Positions 14,030 to 22,375 of a stretch of DNA of 39,816 bases are shown here, one piece after another. Position 1 is the stretch's first letter; every line of letters begins with the position of its first letter. Source of the stretch: a virus; IMG/VR virus record IMGVR_UViG_3300020581_000020, positions 1 through 39,816 of that record; one strand, 5' to 3'. The translations under genes were made by a program, and so were the position numbers. The notes beneath the pieces were generated by a model, which was not told the DNA's origin, did no database searches, and worked only from the letters and a program-made list of their open reading frames with translations.

Positions 14030-14331
14030 AGATGAAGCACCCCATTTGTTTACAGGAAAACACCATTCCTTACGAGGCATGGATGTGGGACGAATTCAAT
14101 TCCGAGGCAATCGAAAACATCATCCAAAACTTTAAAAGGAGCAATACCATGGCAAAGCACAGCAACCCGAACAATGAGGAAAACACCATTCCTTACGAGC
14201 AGATCAACCCAAGCCGGATGCGCGAAGAAGCCGAGCGTCATGGCAGCACTGATCCGCGGATGCACAAACAGCACGAGCGGCAGATTGCCGAACTCGACAA
14301 GGGCGAAGGGGCCATCAAGGGCGGCCGATGA
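14026..14331 (+). CDS. Small hydrophilic protein with internal duplication and second start
   Basis: The full frame from ATG 14026 gives 101 aa and overlaps the terminase stop. The segment ENTIPYE occurs twice, 41 residues apart. A second in-frame ATG at 14149 has a much better ribosome-binding site (AAAGGAG, 7 bp away) and would give 60 aa starting MAKHSNPNNEE. The shorter protein looks like the standard gene, with the upstream part added by duplication. Function unknown. Confidence 0.65.
   Translation: MKMKHPICLQENTIPYEAWMWDEFNSEAIENIIQNFKRSNTMAKHSNPNNEENTIPYEQINPSRMREEAERHGSTDPRMHKQHERQIAELDKGEGAIKGGR
14054..14076 (+). repeat. First copy of a 23-bp direct repeat
   Basis: Identical 23-bp sequence recurs at 14177-14199, a spacing of 123 bp (41 codons, in frame). 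It codes for ENTIPYE in both places. Confidence 0.93.
14177..14199 (+). repeat. Second copy of the 23-bp direct repeat
   Basis: Matches 14054-14076 exactly; lies just inside the start of the shorter, better initiated reading frame at 14149. Confidence 0.93.
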
Positions 14332-14344
14332 AAGGGGGTGATCC

Positions 14345-14620
14345 ATGCAAGCCTACAAGGAAGCTAAGACACCCGCATCACGCGGGAAGGTAATCTCGCA
14401 TCTGGAGATCTCAGAGGGCGAGGAGGGTGGCCACGTTGTACGGCATCATTACGCCGAAGATGGAATGAGCTATCACAAGCCGAAGGAATACACCTTTGGC
14501 AAGGATGAAGGCTCAGACCTGATGGACCATCTCAAGCGGCACATGCACATCGACGCGGACAGCAAGCCGAAGCAGGAGGACCGCGAGCGAGAATCGGAAA
14601 CTGAGGGCGAAGAGGAATGA
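14345..14620 (+). CDS. Hypothetical acidic protein, 91 aa
   Basis: A highly charged protein with His-rich patches (VVRHHYAEDG, LKRHMHIDAD) and an acidic tail (ETEGEEE). GGGGGTGATCC lies before the ATG. Its position between terminase and portal suggests a morphogenesis role, without direct evidence. Confidence 0.72.
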   Translation: MQAYKEAKTPASRGKVISHLEISEGEEGGHVVRHHYAEDGMSYHKPKEYTFGKDEGSDLMDHLKRHMHIDADSKPKQEDRERESETEGEEE

Positions 14621-14763
14621 AGTGGCGTATTCAGAAGAACGGTGCCGGGAACTGGGAGGCAACGTCTCCCAGTGGATGGCATTATGTGTTCTGTTCCTTT
14701 GCTGAGTGTGTCATTATGATCGGCTGGGGTTACCCCATATTTTGTCGAGTCTATCGTGCCTAA
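14617..14763 (+). CDS. Hypothetical small protein, 48 aa
   Basis: Coupled to the previous gene by ATGA. The centre is hydrophobic (HYVFCSFAECVIMIGWGYPIF), perhaps one membrane span or a compact domain. No family recognised. Confidence 0.55.
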   Translation: MKWRIQKNGAGNWEATSPSGWHYVFCSFAECVIMIGWGYPIFCRVYRA

Positions 14764-14941
14764 GTTTCTCGAAGACAAGCTCAAGCGGGAATACCCGCAC
14801 AACCCTGGGGCTGTCTGGGGCACGATGAACAAGATTGGCGCAGTGCGTGGCAACAAAATCACAAAGAAGGGCGAAGAGATGCAGGCAAAGCACGACCGCA
14901 AGCGCAGGACATTTCATCTCTCAGCCCTGACGGGAAGGTAA
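14756..14941 (+). CDS. Conserved small phage protein, 61 aa
   Basis: GTG start overlapping the previous gene by 8 bp. The pattern LKREYPHNPGAVWGTMNKIG then RGNKITKKGEEM is one I recall from small proteins encoded near phage packaging genes, of unknown function. Basic. Confidence 0.72.
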   Translation: MPKFLEDKLKREYPHNPGAVWGTMNKIGAVRGNKITKKGEEMQAKHDRKRRTFHLSALTGR

Positions 14942-14945
14942 ACCA

Positions 14946-15221
14946 ATGGCAGAGGATCTGGCGCTGAGTCTCGAAACATTTGTACAAAAGTACGTATTAC
15001 CGGCATTTCGTCAGGCTATGGAGGAGGAAGACATGGCAAACACCAAACGAACGCATCAGGAACGCGGTCGGCACGAAGACCCGGACTATTCGAGGCCAGA
15101 GAAACACGCTCCGAACAATGGCGGCGGGACTACGACTCGCGGCGATCAGATCAATGGCACGTACAAACAGCCTTGGGTTGAGCATGACCCAGTGGCACCG
15201 GACGATCCAAAGCTTGGGTAA
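14946..15221 (+). CDS. Hypothetical protein, 91 aa
   Basis: The first 30 residues form an acidic amphipathic helix (SLETFVQKYVLPAFRQAMEE). The rest is low-complexity and hydrophilic with many Gly, Thr and Asn. Probably flexible. No family recognised. Confidence 0.68.
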   Translation: MAEDLALSLETFVQKYVLPAFRQAMEEEDMANTKRTHQERGRHEDPDYSRPEKHAPNNGGGTTTRGDQINGTYKQPWVEHDPVAPDDPKLG

Positions 15222-15396
15222 GTCGCGGATTCGATGTGTTGGAAATGCTTCTGGTCACTGGCATTGGGAATTGCTTGACGCCACCGGAATACAACGGCAT
15301 TTCGGCTCGGCATCTAACTGTTTCCGAGTCTTGTGCGGTTTGCCTACCCAAAAGCCGGATTGGGAATATGCTTCATATGAGTTTATGATTCGATGA
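15214..15396 (+). CDS. Hypothetical protein, 60 aa, TTG start
   Basis: This frame is open through the gap before 15393 and ends in an ATGA overlap with the next gene. A TTG at 15214 overlaps the preceding stop. The product contains GHWHWELLDATG and CGLP, a reasonable folded composition. Start choice is uncertain. Confidence 0.48.
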   Translation: MGKSRIRCVGNASGHWHWELLDATGIQRHFGSASNCFRVLCGLPTQKPDWEYASYEFMIR

Positions 15397-15641
15397 GCTA
15401 CCGCGAAGCTGAATCGCCGCACGATGACGCAGCCCGTACCGGCGAGGAGACGGCTGGGTACATGGAACTCGACGGAGCCGACAAAGATGCAGATTGTAAT
15501 TTGGTTGAGGTTCGCGGCGGGGTGAGTTCGGAGTTGGGCTGCTGCAATCTGTTCGATCCAGACCGCGGGGCGGTGAAGTTTACCTGCGGCACCTGTGGGC
15601 ATGTGAGAAAGGTAGAGGATGAAGACCCCGAAAGAAGTTGA
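15393..15641 (+). CDS. Hypothetical protein with possible zinc ribbon, 82 aa
   Basis: Acidic N-terminal part, then CC and CGTC near the end that may bind zinc (FTCGTCGHVRK). Coupled to the previous ORF by ATGA and overlapping the next start by 23 bp. Function unknown. Confidence 0.68.
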   Translation: MSYREAESPHDDAARTGEETAGYMELDGADKDADCNLVEVRGGVSSELGCCNLFDPDRGAVKFTCGTCGHVRKVEDEDPERS

Positions 15642-15864
15642 GGCATTTCTACTCGCTAAGGCCCACGAAATCTTCGATGAAGGATTTCGAGATGGTTATG
15701 AACATGGCCTGATGACATTCGGACAAGTGCCACCAGATCAGCATATATGGGCTGATAGAGTGCAGCGCGTCGAAGGTACACCTGAAGCGCCAGAATCGGA
15801 GACATGGGATGATATGCAACGCCGGGAAGCTCGAGATGGTGCAATTCTCCTGAAGGCCAAATGA
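15619..15864 (+). CDS. Hypothetical helical protein, 81 aa
   Basis: A charged, mainly helical protein (KEVEAFLLAKAHEIFDEGFRDG). It ends in an ATGA overlap with the GroES-like gene. No family recognised. Confidence 0.7.
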   Translation: MKTPKEVEAFLLAKAHEIFDEGFRDGYEHGLMTFGQVPPDQHIWADRVQRVEGTPEAPESETWDDMQRREARDGAILLKAK

Positions 15865-16163
15865 ACAAACTTATCACTAATCGCGCAACCGCTATCCTGC
15901 AGGAGCCAACCATTCAGCCATTGCACGACCGCATTCTGGTCCTACGTATGCCGCCTGAAGTGAAAGCTGGCCTTGTCTGGATTCCCGACGTGGCAATGGA
16001 GAACTCGAAGCGCGCGCAAGTCTTGGCCGTTGGCAATGAAGTGCGTGGCGTGAAGCGTGGCGATATTGTGCTGGTGCCGGGGGCCGCGTCGAAGTATCCC
16101 GACTGGGAAGACCGCGAAATCATGCTGATTCAGGAGGCCGACATTGGCGGAATCTTCACTTAG
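15861..16163 (+). CDS. GroES-like co-chaperonin
   Basis: The 100-aa protein follows the Cpn10 plan: IQPLHDRILVLRMPPEV near residues 18-34, a mobile-loop region VAMENSKRAQVLAVG at about 44-58, and GDIVLVPGAASK near 67-78. The typical G-G-I-hydrophobic mobile-loop tripeptide is altered. T4 gp31 is a known phage co-chaperonin that helps GroEL fold its capsid protein; a similar role for this phage's coat is likely, given its place in the head operon. Confidence 0.85.
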   Translation: MNKLITNRATAILQEPTIQPLHDRILVLRMPPEVKAGLVWIPDVAMENSKRAQVLAVGNEVRGVKRGDIVLVPGAASKYPDWEDREIMLIQEADIGGIFT

Positions 16164-16371
16164 CGTCCCAACGGCCAGTGAAATGATTGAGCAGGTGGCC
16201 TTTGAGCGTGAGGCTGACAACTGGATCACGGAGATTGCGAACCAAATTCCAGACAACAATGTGCTCTATCAACTCTTGCAGAAGGTGCCGCACAATGCCC
16301 GGCGCGGGCTGTATAACGCGCTGAGACCGCGGTTGAAGTTCCAAGCCAAGCCCTACATCCTCTTTCTCTAA
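16144..16371 (+). CDS. Hypothetical protein, 75 aa, TTG start
   Basis: TTG at 16144 has AGGAGG six bases upstream inside the GroES-like gene, so it is preferred to the later ATG near 16183. The product is helical (SEMIEQVAFEREADNWITEIA) with an aromatic C terminus. It sits directly before the portal gene. Unknown function. Confidence 0.68.
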   Translation: MAESSLSVPTASEMIEQVAFEREADNWITEIANQIPDNNVLYQLLQKVPHNARRGLYNALRPRLKFQAKPYILFL

Positions 16372-16373
16372 TC

Positions 16374-18635
16374 GTGCCCAAACCCCGTAAACCGAAGTCT
16401 GGCGAGATATTTGAGGCCAACTCTCCCGTACCCGAGCGGGACAGGCTAGACCGTGCGCTCTCAAAGTCTGCCAAGGCGGATGACTACCAACGCGAGGCCA
16501 AGAAGAAAGGCCGCGCTAAGCCCGGGGAAGTGCTCGAAGCCAGCGGAACGACCAAAGAGCAGACGGACGATGCTAAGGTCAAAAAGTTCATCCACAAGGC
16601 TACGGAGCGATTCAAGCTAGCGGCTGAGGCTGAGGCTGCATGGCGGCGGGAAGCTCTCGACGATTTCGAGTTCCGCATTGGCAAGCAATGGCCTTCGGAC
16701 ATTCAAACCCAGCGCGGGATGGATGGAAGACCGTGCCTGGTAATGAACCGCCTTCCTCAATACATCCGCCAAATCACGAACGAGCAACGGCAGAACCGCC
16801 CGGCAGGGATGGTGAACCCTACAGGTGATGGTGCCGATGTGGATACTGCCGAGATCCTGCAAGGCTGCATTCGGCACGTAGAGACGAATTCTGATGCCGG
16901 CGTAGCCGATGACATTGCCTTCGACCACATGGTTACCTGCGGTCTGGGCTGGGAGCGAGTTCTTACCGACTACATCGACGCAGCCAATAGCGATGAGCAA
17001 GACATTTTCGTTAAGCCAATCCGAAACCCATTTCTGGTTTACGATGACCCGGCCGCCACAGCTCCCGACCGATCAGATGCGCGATTCCGCTTCATCATCG
17101 AAGATGTGCCAATCAGTCAGTATCAAGATCAGTACGAGGACTCAGAAGCGGCTACACTGAATGACTTTTCGAGCATTGGCGATCAGGCACCTGAATGGGC
17201 AACACGCGACACAATTCGAGTGGCTGAATATTTCTACATCGAAGAGGAAGAGGTTGACGGGCGCAAAGTTGATACCGTCCGATGGGCGAAGATCAACGCA
17301 ATCGAGGTTTTAGAGGGCAATGAGAACAAAACCGAAGGGCGCAAGATTGCGGGCAAGGAAATCCCCATCATTCCCTTTATTGGGGATGAGGTTGAATTCA
17401 ACGGCAAGCGGCACATCTCCGGCCTGGTGCGCAACGCCAAAGACCCGCAACGCATGTACAACTATTGGGTCTCGGCGGCAACCGAAATGATCGCGCTGGC
17501 ACCGAAGGCTCCGTTTATCGGCGTAGAGGGGCAGTTTGAAGGCCATGAAACCGAGTGGCAGCAGTCGAATAACCGCAACTTCGTAAAGTTGGAGTACAAG
17601 GGCGTCTCTGTAGCCGGGACGCCTGTAGGACCGCCGCAACGTCAACAGTTTGAGCCGCCAGTGCAATCCATTAATCTGATGACGATGCAAGCGGACCACG
17701 ACATGAACGCAACCACCGGGATTTATCCCGCTGCACTCGGTTCGCACGAAGGCCCGGAGCAGTCAGGCAAGGCAATTCTTGCACGGCAGAAAGAGAGCGA
17801 CGTTTCCAACCTGAATTATTCGGACAACGGAGCTCGTTCGATCCGGCACCGCACGCGCGTCATCCTGAGTCTGATTCCTGAAGTCTACGATACGGCTCGA
17901 GTGCAGAGAATCTTCCGTCCTGATCAATCTGTTGATCATGTAGGCATCTTCAATTCCAAGAACGTTTCCAAGCAGGCAGCCTTTGAGCAGTTTGCTGAGA
18001 ATCCCGCGGTTAAGCAGGTTTACGACATTGGTGTTGGACGGTATGACGTAAGTGTTTCGGTTGGGCCATCGTATCAGTCGAAACGGCAGGAAGCCGCGGC
18101 TGCGAAGATGGAGATGGTCAAAGCCTTTCCCCAACTGATGCAGATTGCTGGCGACTTGATTGTCAGCGACTTCGATTGGGAAGGCTCAAAGGAACTGCAG
18201 AAGCGGCTAAAGAAGACCATCCCGCCACAACTGCAGGATGACGATGATACTGATCCCGAGGCCCAGGTTACAAAGCTTCAGGCGCAACTTGCGCAACAGA
18301 CTCAGCAGGTGCAAACGTTGCAACAGGCGGTTCAAGAGGCAAAGGAAATCATTCAGGCTAAGACCTTAGAACTGCAGTCGAAGGAGCGCATGGATGCTGC
18401 AGATAATCAGACCAAGATTGTAGTCGCCCAGATTGGCACGCAACACGAAAAACGACTGGCCGACATCGAGAACACCTTGCGAATCTGGACGGAAATTAAG
18501 AAGCAAGACTTTGAAAAATTCAAACTAACCCACAGTTCTGCGCACGAAGCGGCATCGCAGGCAGTCGAGCATTCCCACGAAAAAGAATTGGCGGAGTTGG
18601 CGAATGATAACCAACCTGAGGAGACAACACAGTAA
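16374..18635 (+). CDS. P22-type portal protein
   Basis: The 753-aa product (GTG start) has an acidic, tryptophan-containing N-terminal domain (DDFEFRIGKQW), the motif RPCLVMNRLPQYIRQITNEQ characteristic of P22-type portals, the NYWVSAATEMIALAPKAPFI helix region, and a Gln-rich coiled coil near residues 628-665. Such portals form a 12-subunit ring at one capsid vertex, where DNA enters and the tail attaches. The long helical C terminus matches the P22 portal barrel. Confidence 0.94.
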   Translation: MPKPRKPKSGEIFEANSPVPERDRLDRALSKSAKADDYQREAKKKGRAKPGEVLEASGTTKEQTDDAKVKKFIHKATERFKLAAEAEAAWRREALDDFEFRIGKQWPSDIQTQRGMDGRPCLVMNRLPQYIRQITNEQRQNRPAGMVNPTGDGADVDTAEILQGCIRHVETNSDAGVADDIAFDHMVTCGLGWERVLTDYIDAANSDEQDIFVKPIRNPFLVYDDPAATAPDRSDARFRFIIEDVPISQYQDQYEDSEAATLNDFSSIGDQAPEWATRDTIRVAEYFYIEEEEVDGRKVDTVRWAKINAIEVLEGNENKTEGRKIAGKEIPIIPFIGDEVEFNGKRHISGLVRNAKDPQRMYNYWVSAATEMIALAPKAPFIGVEGQFEGHETEWQQSNNRNFVKLEYKGVSVAGTPVGPPQRQQFEPPVQSINLMTMQADHDMNATTGIYPAALGSHEGPEQSGKAILARQKESDVSNLNYSDNGARSIRHRTRVILSLIPEVYDTARVQRIFRPDQSVDHVGIFNSKNVSKQAAFEQFAENPAVKQVYDIGVGRYDVSVSVGPSYQSKRQEAAAAKMEMVKAFPQLMQIAGDLIVSDFDWEGSKELQKRLKKTIPPQLQDDDDTDPEAQVTKLQAQLAQQTQQVQTLQQAVQEAKEIIQAKTLELQSKERMDAADNQTKIVVAQIGTQHEKRLADIENTLRIWTEIKKQDFEKFKLTHSSAHEAASQAVEHSHEKELAELANDNQPEETTQ

Positions 18636-18680
18636 GCCCTACGGCTGGGCAAAAGCCGGAAACCAATCCAGAGGCGAAAC

Positions 18681-19610
18681 ATGGCTGATATGACCGTAGC
18701 ATCCACGACTGACACGCAGGCCGAAATCAATCGGGCTGCAGGTGTCATGGACAAACCAGAAGTCGAGAAACCCGAAACTGAGGAAACCACACAACCAGAA
18801 ACAGAACAGACGAAACCGGAAACTGATTCCGAAGCGCAACCGAGTGAACATCGTTCCAAGTCTGGCTTTCAGAAACGCATCGACAAACTTACCCGTGAAC
18901 GTCATGCCGACCGCGACCGCCTGGCGGCTCTTGAAGCGGAACTGCAAAGTATCAAGGGTGCCAAGCCTGCGGTCGTAGAGGAAACGAAGCCGGCAGTCGA
19001 GGCCGACCCCGAACCCAAGGAAGCCGACTTTACCGATTTCAAGGAGTTTACAAAGGCTTTGGCCCGCTGGACGTTCCGGCAGGAGAAGAAAGAGCAAGAC
19101 ACAAAGACTGCAGAGCAAAGTGCTCAGGAGAAATTCAATGCGGAGCGCAAGGCGGAATTCGATGCGCATCTTTCAAGGCTCGATGAAGCTCGTGAGCGTT
19201 ACGATGACTTCGACGACGTTGCGGATCGCGTGCAACGCTCTGGATCGTTTCAGCTTCCACAAGCGACTCAGGTTGCTATTGTCGGAGCCGAGAATTCAGG
19301 CGACGTGGTTTATTACCTGATGAAGCATCCTGAAGTCTGCAAGAAGATTCTCGGGATGAACGATGCGCGGGCCGTCATGGAGATTGGCAGAATTTCAGCA
19401 CAACTCGAACCGCGAGAGGCGGAAGCCGAAGAGGAAGAAGAGATGGTACCTGTGGGCGCTCCGCGACCGAAGAAAACCAGCACAGCACCAGCCCCGATTC
19501 GGCCGGTAAGCGGCAGCGCAACGCGGTCCAGTGTGCCGCTTGATGAATTGAGTTATCAGGATTATCGGCGCATTCGCGACCAGCAGGATAAGGCACGGTA
19601 TCGCCGATAG
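18681..19610 (+). CDS. Scaffolding protein
   Basis: The 309-aa product sits between portal and coat, as in P22. It has an acidic Glu/Thr/Pro-rich N-terminal half, helical middle segments and a strongly basic C terminus (YQDYRRIRDQQDKARYRR). The P22 scaffold binds coat with a basic C-terminal helix hairpin, so this layout fits. It would direct prohead assembly and then leave. Confidence 0.85.
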   Translation: MADMTVASTTDTQAEINRAAGVMDKPEVEKPETEETTQPETEQTKPETDSEAQPSEHRSKSGFQKRIDKLTRERHADRDRLAALEAELQSIKGAKPAVVEETKPAVEADPEPKEADFTDFKEFTKALARWTFRQEKKEQDTKTAEQSAQEKFNAERKAEFDAHLSRLDEARERYDDFDDVADRVQRSGSFQLPQATQVAIVGAENSGDVVYYLMKHPEVCKKILGMNDARAVMEIGRISAQLEPREAEAEEEEEMVPVGAPRPKKTSTAPAPIRPVSGSATRSSVPLDELSYQDYRRIRDQQDKARYRR

Positions 19611-19741
19611 ATATTTCCGCGCTCTGGGTGCGCGTCATACGCCCTGTCTTATAAGTTTCTCCGCCGACTCGCTCTGAGTCAAAAGCTAGCTCCGATTCGG
19701 AACCGGAACAAACCATACATCCGAATTGCAAGGAGTTTGCT
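19611..19741 (+). promoter_or_regulatory. 131-bp leader before the coat gene
   Basis: No gene fits here. The region has several small palindromes, such as GACTC..GAGTC at about 19664-19678 and a CGG/CCG pair near 19697-19705. It ends in AGGAG, six bases before the coat TTG. It may be a 5' leader that protects or tunes the coat mRNA; no clear promoter was seen. Confidence 0.4.
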
Positions 19742-20962
19742 TTGGCAAATACCCTTTTAACTATCAGTATGATCACCCGAGAGGCGCTTCGCGTCTTGGA
19801 GAACAATCTCACGTTCACCAAGTATGTGCGCCGGGACTTTGACGACTCGTTCGGGCGAGCCGGTGCAAAAATCGGCACAGTCCTCAATATCCGTAAACCG
19901 GCCCGCTATGCAGGCCGCGTAGGACAGGGGCTCTCCATCGAAGATGCCACTGAAACCCAGGTGCCGCTGACCTTAACAACTCAGCGCGGCGTTGACATCG
20001 CGTTCACGTCTCAGGATTTGGCTTTGAGTGTGGACGATTTCTCCGACCGCTTTGTCCGTCCGGCAGTGGCAAACGTTGCCAACAACATCGACTTTGACGG
20101 CCTCGCGCAGTACGTCAATGTCTTCAACCAGATTGGGACGCCGGGAACGGTTCCAAACCTTTTGCTGACCTACTTGCAGGCGGGTCAGAAATTGGACGAG
20201 GAAGCGGCTCCGCGCGACAATCTGCGGGCTCTGATCATCAGTCCGGCCATGCAAGCGACCATCCTCGATGCTCTGAAAGGACTTTTCCAGTCTGCTCAGG
20301 ACATTGCGACTCAGTACGAGTCTGGCAAAATGGGCCTTGCAATCGGGTTCAAGTGGTCGATGGACCAGAACGTCAACGTCAACACCATTGGCCCTCTGGG
20401 TGGGGCTCCGGTCGTCAACCAAGTTGGTGCCACCGGAAGCACCCTGATCACCAACGGCTGGACCGCTGCCGCTGCACTTCGCGTCAAAAAGGGCAACGTC
20501 TTTACCATCGGCGCCGCCGCAACCGGAACGTTTGCAGTCAACCCGCAGAACAAACAGTCTACGGGTGCGCTGCGAAACTTCACCCTGACCACAGACGGTT
20601 CTTCGGACGGTGCGGGCAACCTCACCTTGAATATTTCGCCGTCCATTGTCGTCGCTGGGCCATTCCAGAACGTCGTTGCCTCCCCGACCAACGGCGCGAC
20701 CATCAACATCAACGGAGCCGCGAACACGGCGTCACCGCAAGGCTTGGCATTCCACAAGGATGCTTTCGCTTTGGGTTGCGCTGATCTGCCGCTACCTGGC
20801 GGCGTAGACATGGCTGCGCGTGTCTCGGACAAACAGCTCGGGCTTTCGCTTCGGCTGGTTCGTGCCTATGACATCAACACTGACCGTTTCCCAACCCGTT
20901 TGGATATTCTTTACGGCTGGGTCACGCTTTACGCGGAACTCGCTTGCCGAGTGGCCAGCTAA
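19742..20962 (+). CDS. Major capsid protein, P22 coat-like
   Basis: The 406-aa protein matches the P22 coat protein family pattern: an N-terminal LLTISMITREALRVLENNL region, the basic AGAKIGTVLNIRKPARYAG, then VPLTLTTQRGVDIAFTSQDL and a long DNIDFDGL-type helix (VANNIDFDGLAQYV). A Thr/Ala/Asn-rich insert in the second half likely matches the telokin-like insertion domain. The start is TTG with AGGAG at good spacing; the nearest ATG is inside the conserved start. Confidence 0.93.
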   Translation: MANTLLTISMITREALRVLENNLTFTKYVRRDFDDSFGRAGAKIGTVLNIRKPARYAGRVGQGLSIEDATETQVPLTLTTQRGVDIAFTSQDLALSVDDFSDRFVRPAVANVANNIDFDGLAQYVNVFNQIGTPGTVPNLLLTYLQAGQKLDEEAAPRDNLRALIISPAMQATILDALKGLFQSAQDIATQYESGKMGLAIGFKWSMDQNVNVNTIGPLGGAPVVNQVGATGSTLITNGWTAAAALRVKKGNVFTIGAAATGTFAVNPQNKQSTGALRNFTLTTDGSSDGAGNLTLNISPSIVVAGPFQNVVASPTNGATININGAANTASPQGLAFHKDAFALGCADLPLPGGVDMAARVSDKQLGLSLRLVRAYDINTDRFPTRLDILYGWVTLYAELACRVAS

Positions 20963-20974
20963 GGAGCCCACACT

Positions 20975-21628
20975 ATGACAATGACAGCAACTACGCTATC
21001 CGCAGCCTGTGGCGCTTCTGACGTAACCATTGCAGTAACGAGCGCCACTGGCATTACCGCCCCAAACTTCACCTCTGGGGCGGGCATCGTTTACCTGTAC
21101 CTTGACTCTGAATTCATGCTTGTGACTAACGTTCTGGGCACATTGGTATCAGTCACTCGCGGAATGTTCGGAACCAATGCACAGCCTCACGTCGTCGGTT
21201 CGCAGGTCCAGATCGGACTTCCGGGCGACTTCAACGAGTTCACCGAGTTCGTGCAGCGGTCGATTACGGCCACGCAAGTTGAAGCGGCATTCACTTGGCC
21301 AGCGACCTTCCTACAAGGCACAACTGATGCCATTCCAGCCAACGTTCCGGGATTCTATGTCGTGAAAACCGGATCGGCGGATGCGATGACCTTGGCCGCG
21401 CCTCCGGTGTCCGCAGAAGGCAACATTATCCAGGTGTGGTCGGACACTCTGTTCGCCCATACCATCACAACCGTTTCCTTGATTGCTGCAGGGGTGGCGT
21501 TGAAGAATACGGCAACCTTCCCAGCATTTCGTGGGGCAGGCGTGATCTTGCGAGCCTGCAACGGTGTGTATCACCTGTTGAGTGGCGGAGGTAGCGCCAC
21601 CAACGGTGGGCCAGTCGTACTGAGTTAA
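20975..21628 (+). CDS. Head-associated protein, 217 aa, with duplicated C-terminal domain
   Basis: The N terminus has a beta-rich domain (YLDSEFMLVTNV, VTRGMFGT) of the type found in phage head and tail accessory proteins. The C-terminal part (FAHTITTVSLIAAGVALK) resembles that of the next gene. It probably decorates or stabilises the capsid; that is inference from position and composition. Confidence 0.75.
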   Translation: MTMTATTLSAACGASDVTIAVTSATGITAPNFTSGAGIVYLYLDSEFMLVTNVLGTLVSVTRGMFGTNAQPHVVGSQVQIGLPGDFNEFTEFVQRSITATQVEAAFTWPATFLQGTTDAIPANVPGFYVVKTGSADAMTLAAPPVSAEGNIIQVWSDTLFAHTITTVSLIAAGVALKNTATFPAFRGAGVILRACNGVYHLLSGGGSATNGGPVVLS

Positions 21629-21639
21629 TTTGAACCGCA

Positions 21640-21669
21640 GGGCGGCGGAGTTCCGCCCCAATTTTCTTT
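21640..21669 (+). terminator. Weak terminator-like hairpin
   Basis: GGGCGG (21640-21645) pairs with CCGCCC (21653-21658), followed by CAATTTTCTTT. The stem is short and the T-run broken, so it may only reduce transcription after the coat genes, or act as an mRNA 3' stabiliser. Confidence 0.5.
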
Positions 21670-21681
21670 AGGAGAATCGCT

Positions 21682-22155
21682 ATGCCGGTAACTCCGACAC
21701 TGTTTCAGGAAGGCGCACTGAGTTCCGATGTCAGGAACACAATCAACACCTTTTTCACTAACCTTACTGGTGGCCTTTTGCAAGTCAATGCGTTGGTGGG
21801 ATTGAATCCCTCAAACTTTACTGTCTTGCCAACGCCTGCCAGCGCGACCGTGATTCCAGTCGGGCCTCCTCTGGTGCCTACGGTCTATCAGATCACCAAG
21901 GGGAGTGCCTTTCTCGGCACGCTTGCCGCGCCAGTCGCGGGTGCGCAATCCGCAGGCGGAGATGATGGGAAGATTCTCTATATCTTCTCGACTACGGCAT
22001 TTGCCCATACCATCACTGCGACGGGCCTGTTTCAGACCGGCTCGGCCTCAGTCAACTTGGCTACCTACGCTGCTTTCGCTGGTGCGGCCATTACCATCAT
22101 GGCACTCAACGCGAAGTGGGTTGTCATTTCCTCGGTCGGCGTTACCTTCACATAG
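21682..22155 (+). CDS. Head-associated protein, 157 aa, paralogous C-terminal domain
   Basis: The C-terminal 60 residues (FAHTITATGLFQTGSASVN, TYAAFAGAAITIMAL) resemble the end of the preceding protein in the same order, pointing to domain duplication. The N terminus has a helix (SSDVRNTINTFFTNL). It may be a decoration or minor capsid protein. Confidence 0.75.
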   Translation: MPVTPTLFQEGALSSDVRNTINTFFTNLTGGLLQVNALVGLNPSNFTVLPTPASATVIPVGPPLVPTVYQITKGSAFLGTLAAPVAGAQSAGGDDGKILYIFSTTAFAHTITATGLFQTGSASVNLATYAAFAGAAITIMALNAKWVVISSVGVTFT

Positions 22156-22168
22156 AAAGAGGCGCAAT

Positions 22169-22375
22169 ATGGCAGGACAATATCCGAAGTGCAAATACAA
22201 CGCGACTAAGCCCCCGGTCGTGGTTTCAAGCGAAGCTGAAGAAATGGCCCTTGGCAAAGGCTGGTTTGACCTCCCTGGATTAACCAATCGAATACCCGAA
22301 ACGGAAACACCGACACCATCCCAGAAACAGGCAAAACCTGCAGAGGAAACCAAGAGTCCAACTGATTTGAAATGA
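22169..22375 (+). CDS. Small structural-region protein, 68 aa
   Basis: Short protein with YPKCKYN near the start, LGKGWFDLPG in the middle and a Pro/Glu/Thr-rich tail. Similar small proteins occur beside phage coat genes, with unknown role. Its last codons overlap the minus-strand tRNA-like element. Confidence 0.72.
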   Translation: MAGQYPKCKYNATKPPVVVSSEAEEMALGKGWFDLPGLTNRIPETETPTPSQKQAKPAEETKSPTDLK

